Origin: CAZBUK01 sp964495085
GTDB taxonomy: Bacteria > Bacteroidota > Ignavibacteria > T3Sed10-11
DNA length: 22,531 nt
Assembly: GCA_964495085.1 (NCBI GenBank)
Contig: CAZBUK010000066.1
Span: forward strand, 1-22,531
Direction of reading: 5' to 3'
Both the position numbers and the translations under genes were made by a program. The first letter of the stretch is position 1, and each line of letters opens with the position of its first letter. Positions 13,900 to 20,746 of this stretch are shown in pieces. The notes under the pieces are model-generated. The model was given only the letters and a program-made list of their open reading frames with translations. It was not told where the DNA came from and ran no database searches.

Positions 13900-16836
13900 A
13901 TGGATATCAAGCGCAGAGACTTCGTTAAACTGATGAGTGCGGTAACCGTCGCAACGGCGTTGCCCGGCTGTACTCAAAAGCGGCCACGTAGTCTCATCCC
14001 TTATGTAATCCCCCATGAAGAAATTGTGCCCGGGAAGGCGGTGTGGTATGCATCCGTTTGCCGCGAATGTCCGGCAGGATGCGGCATCCACGTACGTGTC
14101 AGGGAGGGTCGGGCCGTTAAGATCGAAGGGAATCCTGTCCATCCGGTGAACGAAGGAAAGCTCTGCTCGCGAGGCCAGTCGGCTCTTCAGGGATTGTACA
14201 ATCCGGATCGCATTCAGTCGCCGATGCGTAAATCGGAAGACGGGAGGTGGGTGCGGATCTCATGGGAAGAAGCCATCGATCTGGTAGTCGCTAAGTTGGC
14301 GGAGCTTCGGAGCGGGAACAAGGGAGCTCAACTCGTTTACCTAGGTTCCCATCAATCGGGTAGTCTCGACGCGCTCATCGACGAATTCCTTGCATCGATC
14401 GGTTCCCGATACAGGGTGCGCTATGAACCTTTCGCGTATGAGTCGGTTAAACGCGGAACCGCCGCGATCTTCGGCGATATGCATATGCCGCACTACGATC
14501 TGTCGCCAGCAAGGTATATTCTTTCCCTTGGCGCGGATTTTCTGGAGACATGGATGTCGCCTGTCGGTTTCTCACGACAATTCGGAAAACTCCGGGAGCT
14601 TCGGGACAATCGTATGGCGCAGTACGTCTTTGCAGGCTCGCGCCTATCAATGACCGCGACAAATGCGGATGCATTCATCAAGGTTAAGCCCGGCCGCGAG
14701 TATGCGCTCGCTCTCGGCGCAGCATATATCATTCTGAATGAAAATCTGGCGGAAGGGTTAAACAGAGCGGAGACACCGCGATTATTATCGATCGTCGAGG
14801 AGTATCATCCCGCCGCGACGGCCCGGATCACCGGAGTCGCAGTAGAAAAAATCCAGATGCTTGCCAGGAACTTTGCACGTGCGAAACCGGGAATCGCGAT
14901 TGCGGGGGGAACGACCCTCGACGGCAATAACGGAGCCATGGCATCGGCGGCTGCGGCGTTGCTCAACCATATCTGCGGTAATGTGGGAAAGACCGTCCGG
15001 TACAGCAGGAGCGGTTCCGTTTCCAATCTTGCCAGCTATGCGGACATGACGCGTTTAATACGCTCCCTGGAACAGGGAGCCGTCTCTGTTCTGTTTATGC
15101 ACGAGACAAATCCGGTATTCACGCTTCCGAAGTCGGCCGGATTCGGCTCTGCTTTGCATAAGGTTCCGTTTAAAGTGGCGTTGTCATCGTACGACGACGA
15201 GACGACGATGGCCGCAGATCTCATATTGCCGGTCCATACACCGCTTGAATCCTGGGGCGATTATGAATTGCCCGATAATGTATACGGTCTCATGCAGCCC
15301 GTTATGCAGCCGGTGTTCGATTCGAGGATGTGCGGAGACATTCTGCTTGAGCTGCTCTCGAAATCGGCAAACCGTCGCGATGAAACGTTCTATTCGTATA
15401 TTCGGGACCGATGGCAAAATCTCCGAAGACGGTTTGAACCGCAAAAAGAGTTCGATCGGTTCTGGACGGAATCATTGGCGAACGGCGGCATATGGGGAGA
15501 CCGCGAACCCCTCCGTGCCGAGGTATCGCCCGCGCTCACCCATGACGCTCTTGAATCGCTGCGCGAGCGGTCCGATACGGAACGGACAGGATTCGAGCTT
15601 CTGACATATCCATCGCTGAATCATTATGACGGACGGGGTGCGAACCGCCCATGGATGCAGGAGATTCCGGATCCGATGACCCAGATGACCTGGGACGCCT
15701 GGATCGAGATTCATCCCGACGATGCCGGACGGTTGAACATCCGGAACGGTTCAAGAATTCAGGTGACGTCGCGTCAAGGGAGTATCGAACTTCCCGCATA
15801 TATATACAATGGAGTGCAGCCCGGAGTCGTGGCTATCCCGCTCGGACAGGGGCATGTCCGTTACGGGCGCTACGCGGAGAACAGGGGAGCCAACCCGATC
15901 GAAATTCTTCCCGCACAACCGGTCGAACAAACGGGAGCGGTTGCATGGTCGGGAATGCAGGTAACGCTCGTCAATCTCGGGGAGCGGATGAAGATTGCGA
16001 ATGTGGCGGGGAGCGACATTCAGCATGGCAGACCCTTCCTGCAGGTGGTCGCTGTGGATGAACTGTTAAAAAATTCCCTCCGGGTCGAAGAAACGGACGA
16101 GCATGTCCAAATATATACCGAACACGACCATCCCGATCATCGATGGGGGATGACGATCGATCTGAATAAGTGCACCGGCTGTAATGCTTGCGTGACGGCT
16201 TGTTATGCCGAGAACAACATTCCGGTCGTCGGTAAGGAGGAGGTCCGGCGGGGAAGAGAACTATCATGGATACAAATTCACAGGTACTTTGACGAGGACG
16301 ATACATCTGAAAACGGAAGATTTCTTCCGATGCTCTGTCAGCATTGCGATAACGCGCCATGCGAACCCGTCTGCCCGGTTTACGCCGCTTATCATACGCA
16401 GGAGGGACTGAACGCACAGGTCTACAATCGCTGCATCGGTACAAGATATTGCGCAAACAATTGTCCGTACAAAGTCAGACGGTTTAATTGGTTCGATTAC
16501 GATTATCCCTCGCCGCTCAACTGGCAGTTCAATCCCGATGTGACCGTCAGAACCAAAGGCGTCATGGAAAAATGCAGCTTCTGCATACAGCGAATTGTCG
16601 AAGCCCGGAACAATTCAAGACTTGAGGGAAGGCCGTTGCGCGACGGCGATGTTGTATCCGCCTGCCAGCAGGTTTGCCCGACGGATGCGATCGTGTTCGG
16701 CGATCTGAAGGATCCGAACAGCCGGGTGAATAAACTGCGTGAGCGGAACAAGCCCCGCGGGTACAGAATTCTCGATGAGCTCAACACACAACCGGCGATC
16801 GTTTACCTGAAAGACGTCGTGGAAAAACCGCTATAA
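13900..16836 (+). CDS. actB: Alternative complex III iron-sulphur protein ActB (fused molybdopterin-like and ferredoxin-like domains)
   Basis: A 978-residue protein joining two parts. Residues about 50-720 are a molybdopterin-oxidoreductase-like domain (ActB1), which in known ACIII carries no molybdenum. It keeps an N-terminal cysteine set, Cys54, 57, 61 and 89 (CRECPAGCG ... GKLCSRG). Residues about 750-940 are a DmsB/NrfC-like ferredoxin domain (ActB2) with 15 cluster cysteines: 758, 761, 764, 768; 813, 816, 821, 825; 845, 851, 855; 892, 895, 922, 926. The third set reads CIGTRYC, with Thr848 where a four-iron protein has Cys, predicting one 3Fe-4S plus three 4Fe-4S clusters as reported for ACIII. 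The N-terminus has a Tat motif (KRRDFVKLM) followed by LPGC (Cys24), a possible lipobox. The ATG at 13900 has AGGA 5 bases upstream. Confidence 0.95.
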   Translation: MDIKRRDFVKLMSAVTVATALPGCTQKRPRSLIPYVIPHEEIVPGKAVWYASVCRECPAGCGIHVRVREGRAVKIEGNPVHPVNEGKLCSRGQSALQGLYNPDRIQSPMRKSEDGRWVRISWEEAIDLVVAKLAELRSGNKGAQLVYLGSHQSGSLDALIDEFLASIGSRYRVRYEPFAYESVKRGTAAIFGDMHMPHYDLSPARYILSLGADFLETWMSPVGFSRQFGKLRELRDNRMAQYVFAGSRLSMTATNADAFIKVKPGREYALALGAAYIILNENLAEGLNRAETPRLLSIVEEYHPAATARITGVAVEKIQMLARNFARAKPGIAIAGGTTLDGNNGAMASAAAALLNHICGNVGKTVRYSRSGSVSNLASYADMTRLIRSLEQGAVSVLFMHETNPVFTLPKSAGFGSALHKVPFKVALSSYDDETTMAADLILPVHTPLESWGDYELPDNVYGLMQPVMQPVFDSRMCGDILLELLSKSANRRDETFYSYIRDRWQNLRRRFEPQKEFDRFWTESLANGGIWGDREPLRAEVSPALTHDALESLRERSDTERTGFELLTYPSLNHYDGRGANRPWMQEIPDPMTQMTWDAWIEIHPDDAGRLNIRNGSRIQVTSRQGSIELPAYIYNGVQPGVVAIPLGQGHVRYGRYAENRGANPIEILPAQPVEQTGAVAWSGMQVTLVNLGERMKIANVAGSDIQHGRPFLQVVAVDELLKNSLRVEETDEHVQIYTEHDHPDHRWGMTIDLNKCTGCNACVTACYAENNIPVVGKEEVRRGRELSWIQIHRYFDEDDTSENGRFLPMLCQHCDNAPCEPVCPVYAAYHTQEGLNAQVYNRCIGTRYCANNCPYKVRRFNWFDYDYPSPLNWQFNPDVTVRTKGVMEKCSFCIQRIVEARNNSRLEGRPLRDGDVVSACQQVCPTDAIVFGDLKDPNSRVNKLRERNKPRGYRILDELNTQPAIVYLKDVVEKPL

Positions 16837-16844
16837 AAAGTACC

Positions 16845-16865
16845 GTGCGGTAAATACCGCCGCAC
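16845..16865 (+). other. Hairpin in the actB-actC gap
   Basis: GTGCGG (16845-16850) pairs with CCGCAC (16860-16865) across a 9-base loop; an alternative GCGGTA-AA-TACCGC pairing overlaps it. It lies within the 48-base gap after actB. No T-run follows, so I read it as an intra-operon RNA structure rather than a terminator. Confidence 0.4.
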
Positions 16866-16884
16866 ATTTCGCCCAAGAGCTAGA

Positions 16885-18210
16885 ATGCAATCATCATATA
16901 ATCTGACATATACCCGGACCGATTCCGATCTGATGAATACGATGCAGACGCCGTCGACGGGCTACTGGGTGGGTTTAATACTGCTCGGTATCGGCGTGTT
17001 GCTCGGTGCATACGGCTGGGGCATGCAGATTCTCTACGGAATGGGAATGTCAGGTAAAAACAATCCGGTTGGATGGGCGCTCTATATAACGACTTTTGTC
17101 TTCTGGGTCGGTATCGCTCACTCCGGGACGTTGATTTCCGCGATACTTTTTCTCTTCAGAGTCAGATGGAGAGCTCCCGTTTACCGGAGCGCCGAAGCGG
17201 TGACGGTATTCGGACTCATGGTTGCAGGATTGTTTCCACTGATTCATCTCGGGAGACCGTGGGTGTTTTATTGGCTGCTCCCGATTCCGCAGATGGGTGA
17301 TATGTTTCCGAATTTCCGGTCTCCACTGGTGTGGGATTTCTTTGCCGTATTTACCTATCTGACCGTCAGCTCGTCTTTCTTCCTCCTCGGTATGATACCC
17401 GACGTCGCGATTCTGCGCGATAAAATGACCGGATGGAGGAGAAAAGTATACGGTCTGCTCGCGCTCGGGTGGCGGGGTACCGATGTCCAGTGGCGGCATT
17501 ATACGTCGGCGTACGTGTTCCTTGCTGCTCTTGCGACACCGCTCGTGATATCGGTTCACAGTATCGTTTCATGGGATTTTGCCATGAGCGTAGTTCCGGG
17601 CTGGCACGCAACCATTTTCGCCCCGTACTTCGTCGCCGGCGCTATTCATTCCGGAATTGCCATGGTCATCCTGCTGCTGTTGCCGATGCGAAAATGGTTC
17701 CGGCTGAAAGCGTACATTACGGATCATCACATTGCAAGCCTTGCCAAGATGTTGATCTTCACGGCATTGGTCGTGGGGTTCGCGTACATTATCGAAATTT
17801 TTATAGCATGGTACAGCGGCCACGTCTACGAGCGGGAGATATTTCTGTGGAGAGCGACCGGTCCGTACTGGTGGGGATTCTGGGGATTATTTTTCTTCAA
17901 CCTCCTGCTTCCGATGATCTTCTGGATGAAACGGTTCCGGACAAATACGATCGTTCTCGTTATCGTTACGGTGGGAGTTTCGATCGGCATGTGGCTGGAA
18001 CGATTTGTCATTATCGTAACCTCGCTCAGCCACGAATATAGTCCGTTCTCATGGGGCTTTCACAGATTGACGCAGACAGAGGTGTTCATCATTATCGGCA
18101 GTTTCTCACTTTTCTTCTTTCTCTTCCTGATCTTTGCGAAGCTTCTCCCCGTCGTCTCAAACTGGGAAGTTAAAGAACAGCTCGAACCGCCCCGGAGAGG
18201 AGAGGGCTGA
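16885..18210 (+). CDS. actC: Alternative complex III quinol-binding membrane subunit ActC (NrfD family)
   Basis: A 441-residue, highly hydrophobic inner-membrane protein with about ten helices, of the NrfD/PsrC family. Typical features are GMSGKNNPVGWALYITTFVFWVG-like helix 2, FPLIHLGRPW, and the loop PNFRSPLVWDFFAV, which is a strong NrfD-family signature. Residues with possible roles in quinol binding and proton transfer (His and Asp or Glu in the helical bundles, for example VHSIVSWDFAM and IEIFIAWYSGH) are present. In ACIII this subunit binds menaquinol next to ActB. The start at 16885 follows a short gap with a hairpin and has no strong ribosome binding site; a Met at residue 17 is an alternative. 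The stop overlaps the actD ATG by one base (TGATG). Confidence 0.93.
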   Translation: MQSSYNLTYTRTDSDLMNTMQTPSTGYWVGLILLGIGVLLGAYGWGMQILYGMGMSGKNNPVGWALYITTFVFWVGIAHSGTLISAILFLFRVRWRAPVYRSAEAVTVFGLMVAGLFPLIHLGRPWVFYWLLPIPQMGDMFPNFRSPLVWDFFAVFTYLTVSSSFFLLGMIPDVAILRDKMTGWRRKVYGLLALGWRGTDVQWRHYTSAYVFLAALATPLVISVHSIVSWDFAMSVVPGWHATIFAPYFVAGAIHSGIAMVILLLLPMRKWFRLKAYITDHHIASLAKMLIFTALVVGFAYIIEIFIAWYSGHVYEREIFLWRATGPYWWGFWGLFFFNLLLPMIFWMKRFRTNTIVLVIVTVGVSIGMWLERFVIIVTSLSHEYSPFSWGFHRLTQTEVFIIIGSFSLFFFLFLIFAKLLPVVSNWEVKEQLEPPRRGEG

Positions 18211-18764
18211 TGGCATTGACCAAAGGCTCCCATATACTCGCTGTCTATCAAAACCTCGACGAGCTTATCGGAGGCATACGGCAGTTGAAGCAGTCCGGAG
18301 TCAGAGACTTTCTGGTCCTGTCGCCGGTCCCCCATCATGATATCGAGCATGAGCTTCACCGGCGGAAAAGTCCGGTGAGGGTTTTTACCCTGATCGGGGG
18401 ATTGACGGGATTCATACTCGGCTGGGTTCTGACAATCGGCGGAACGAATCTCTATCCGCTCATCGTCGGGGGGAAACCGATTGTCTCTATTCCTCCGTTC
18501 GGAATTATATCGTACGTGCTCACGATACTGTTTGGCGCTTTAGCGACGCTACTCGGGTTGTTCATCAATATAAGATTACCGCAGTTCCAGATCAGTGATG
18601 CATACGACGGGCGAATCTCAAGCGACCATTTCGGCATTCAGATTTTCTGCGGGGAGAATGATATGGTCGAATATGAGAAGATGCTGGAAAAAACAGGCGC
18701 CGTTGATTTCGTTCGAAAAGCGATGGGGGAGCCGGTCATCCCCAAAAAGACTTTCGTTGATTAA
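18210..18764 (+). CDS. actD: Alternative complex III subunit ActD (DUF3341)
   Basis: A 184-residue protein matching DUF3341, the ActD family. An N-terminal cytoplasmic alpha/beta segment (ILAVYQNLDELIGGIRQLKQ) precedes the two helices: residues about 57-79, with FTLIGGLTGFILGWVL, and about 92-117, with SYVLTILFGALATLLGLF. A C-terminal alpha/beta domain follows (FGIQIFCGENDMVEYEKML). ActD binds no redox cofactor. In solved complexes it packs against the membrane subunits on the cytoplasmic side and is thought to be structural. The ATG overlaps the actC stop, so translation is coupled. The order actC-actD-actE is the standard ACIII order. Length and layout are typical. Confidence 0.92.
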   Translation: MALTKGSHILAVYQNLDELIGGIRQLKQSGVRDFLVLSPVPHHDIEHELHRRKSPVRVFTLIGGLTGFILGWVLTIGGTNLYPLIVGGKPIVSIPPFGIISYVLTILFGALATLLGLFINIRLPQFQISDAYDGRISSDHFGIQIFCGENDMVEYEKMLEKTGAVDFVRKAMGEPVIPKKTFVD

Positions 18765-18781
18765 TACTTCTTGATCTCATC

Positions 18782-19291
18782 ATGCCGCTGAAGAAAAATA
18801 TCGGATATCTCCTGCTCCCTTTGCTTATTGTGTGCGCATGTCACCATGACGACGGGAGGATTGGCGATTATTATTACCGGACGGATATGCACGACCAACC
18901 GTCGTATAAGCCGCAGGAATCGCCGCTCGATCCCGTCGAAGGAACCGTACCCGTCTATGGACACGTACCTCCCGTCCCGGACTCATCGGCTGCCAACAGA
19001 CTGATAAATCCTGTTTCATGGACGCCCCGGGATGCCGATATCGGCAGGAGATTATATAATACGCACTGTACGCCATGTCATGGGACGGGCGGAAAAGGGG
19101 ATGGCACCGTGGCACCCGTATTTCAAACGCCCCCCGATATAACATCGGATAGATTTATATCGGTTACGGATGGATATCTCTATTGGGTGATCCGGAATGG
19201 CGCGGGGATCATGCCCTCATACTATGAACATCTGAAATCTCATGAGCGCTGGTTGATCGTCAACCACATCCGGAGTCTTCAAGCAGAATGA
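18782..19291 (+). CDS. actE: Alternative complex III monohaem cytochrome ActE, lipoprotein
   Basis: A 169-residue periplasmic cytochrome c with one haem site, CTPCH (residues 96-100), in the context NTHCTPCHGTGGKGDG and a likely axial Met in GIMPSYYEH. The N-terminus is a lipoprotein-like signal (LLLPLLIVCAC) with the lipidated Cys most likely at 20 (less likely 18), followed by a polar linker of about 70 residues rich in Pro and Asp. The linker holds the family's motif of Tyr and Pro residues (DMHDQPSYKPQE) before the haem domain. In ACIII it receives electrons from ActA and can pass them to an oxidase. It starts 17 bases after actD with no visible ribosome binding site, and its stop overlaps the actF start (ATGA). 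Confidence 0.93.
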   Translation: MPLKKNIGYLLLPLLIVCACHHDDGRIGDYYYRTDMHDQPSYKPQESPLDPVEGTVPVYGHVPPVPDSSAANRLINPVSWTPRDADIGRRLYNTHCTPCHGTGGKGDGTVAPVFQTPPDITSDRFISVTDGYLYWVIRNGAGIMPSYYEHLKSHERWLIVNHIRSLQAE

Positions 19292-20541
19292 AAGAAAATG
19301 TAATCGCCGAATCATTGGCTCAGCATCGATTGAATGGAGTCTCCAAACATCTCAGGTTCGCCGTGGCACTCTGTATTATCATCGGAGCGGTGATGATTGC
19401 CGGCGCGTTTCTGGGAGTCGAAACGCAGCGCGTGTATCAGGTCTATCTGGTCAATTTTGCTTTCTGGACGGGCCTCGCACAGGCCGGGGTGGTCTTTGCG
19501 GCAGCATATCGGATGACGAATGCACGTTGGAGCAATCAGTTTAAGAGAATCGGCGAACTCTTCGTCGGATTCCTTCCCGTCAGCCTGATTCTGCTGGTTG
19601 TCGTGCTGCTGACGCAGCAATCGCTCTATCCCTGGATCTCCGAGCCGGTATACAAAAAAGCGGCCTGGCTGAATGTACCCTTTTTTACTCTGCGGATAAT
19701 CATCTATTTCGGGGTTATGACAGTTTTCAGCCTGTACTACGTGGCGCTGTCAATTCGTCCGGATCTTGGACTGATTCGACAGGCCGATGCCGGTGAGAAT
19801 TCGGGAAATAGGTTCCGACGGGCTCTTGCGACGAGACTAACACGCAATTGGAAGGGATTTGATGAGGAATATCGCAGGAGTCAGGAGAGACTCAAGGTTC
19901 TGACGCCCGTATTTCTGATTACCTATGCAGTTCTCTATACGTTCGCCGGATTCGATTTGTTGATGACGCTCGACCCCCACTGGTTCAGTACCCTATACGG
20001 TTGGATTTTCATCGTAAGCGGTTTCTACTCGGCCGTTGCAGCTATCATCCTCGCCGGATATTTTGTACGAAACAATACCGATGCCGGCCGCCAGTTGACG
20101 GCAGGGAATTTTCACGATATGGGGAAGCTCCTGCTTGGATTCTGTATGTTTACCGGAGGTCTGGTCTGGTCGCAATACCTGACGATCTGGTACGGCAATA
20201 TCCCGGAAGAGACAGCTCATATTATTACCCGGTTTCATGAACCCCCATGGGCGGTTCCGACCACCGTCGTTATCGTCGCTGTGTACTTTTTCCCCCTCGT
20301 TATTCTGTTCAGCAGACGAGTCAAGGAAACCCCGCTTCTGCTCTCGTTTCTGGGTGTTTTCATCCTCTGCGCGCTCTGGTTCAACAGGTTTATCGATGCA
20401 ATACCATCAATTTGGGATGAACCGTACATACCCTTCGGGATATACGAAGTAGGCGTGACAGCGGGATTCCTGGGGGTGATCGCGGCGTGCTGGTTATGGA
20501 TAGCCCGGCTTGTTCCGCTCATCCCGGCAAAACCCGAATGA
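19288..20541 (+). CDS. actF: Alternative complex III membrane subunit ActF (NrfD-like)
   Basis: A 417-residue membrane protein with about ten helices, homologous to but divergent from ActC. Family features include VNFAFWTGLAQAGVVFAAAY in helix 2, the conserved soluble loop after TRNWKGFDEEYRR, LTPVFLITYAVLYTFAGFDLLMTLDPHWFS and WYGNIPEE. The family is proposed to lack a quinone site but to contain a half-channel for proton movement. The ATG at 19288 overlaps the actE stop. It is the last gene before a strong terminator, so it is the 3' end of the ccoS-actF transcript. Length and position are as in characterised ACIII operons. Confidence 0.93.
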   Translation: MKENVIAESLAQHRLNGVSKHLRFAVALCIIIGAVMIAGAFLGVETQRVYQVYLVNFAFWTGLAQAGVVFAAAYRMTNARWSNQFKRIGELFVGFLPVSLILLVVVLLTQQSLYPWISEPVYKKAAWLNVPFFTLRIIIYFGVMTVFSLYYVALSIRPDLGLIRQADAGENSGNRFRRALATRLTRNWKGFDEEYRRSQERLKVLTPVFLITYAVLYTFAGFDLLMTLDPHWFSTLYGWIFIVSGFYSAVAAIILAGYFVRNNTDAGRQLTAGNFHDMGKLLLGFCMFTGGLVWSQYLTIWYGNIPEETAHIITRFHEPPWAVPTTVVIVAVYFFPLVILFSRRVKETPLLLSFLGVFILCALWFNRFIDAIPSIWDEPYIPFGIYEVGVTAGFLGVIAACWLWIARLVPLIPAKPE

Positions 20542-20586
20542 TATGAAGCGCACCGAGGTCTGTTTAATGCAAGGTTTAAAATTTCA

Positions 20587-20620
20587 AACTCTGTCGACAA
20601 AGCGGCAGAGTTTTTTTATT
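20587..20620 (+). terminator. Rho-independent terminator after actF
   Basis: A 10-bp stem (AACTCTGTCG at 20587-20596 with CGGCAGAGTT at 20603-20612, one G-U pair) with the 6-base loop ACAAAG is followed by a run of seven T (20611-20617), then ATTT. This is a textbook intrinsic terminator, placed 45 bases after the actF stop and 122 bases before ccoI. Confidence 0.88.
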
Positions 20621-20632
20621 TCTGAAAAATAC

Positions 20633-20746
20633 ATGAATTACAAAGGAATCCTTCAACAACTCGAGCGGTCGGGTGAGGATGTCATTCCCCGCTACCTGCA
20701 TCCGGTCGTGTCCAGAATCTCGCTGAAGCGAAGGTGTCGGATATGA
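20633..20746 (+). CDS. Possible 37-residue ORF between the terminator and ccoI
   Basis: An ATG-started frame beginning MNYKGILQQLERSGEDVIPR ends in a TGA that overlaps the ccoI ATG (ATGA at 20743-20746), the same junction style as the true genes of this operon. It has no ribosome binding site and I recognise no domain. The position is where small ccoH/ccoQ-type genes could be expected, but the peptide has no membrane helix and does not resemble them. It may be a leader that couples ccoI translation, or chance. Confidence 0.3.
   Translation: MNYKGILQQLERSGEDVIPRYLHPVVSRISLKRRCRI

Noticed and set aside
13900..16836. ActB as a true molybdenum oxidoreductase such as a nitrate, DMSO or polysulphide reductase
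   Set aside because: The fused Fe-S domain, the CIGTRYC variant and the surrounding actA/C/D/E/F genes identify it as ACIII ActB.
16885..20541. The two NrfD-like proteins as part of a nitrite or polysulphide reductase
   Set aside because: No nrfA or psrA; the ActA, ActD and ActE partners and gene order fit ACIII only.
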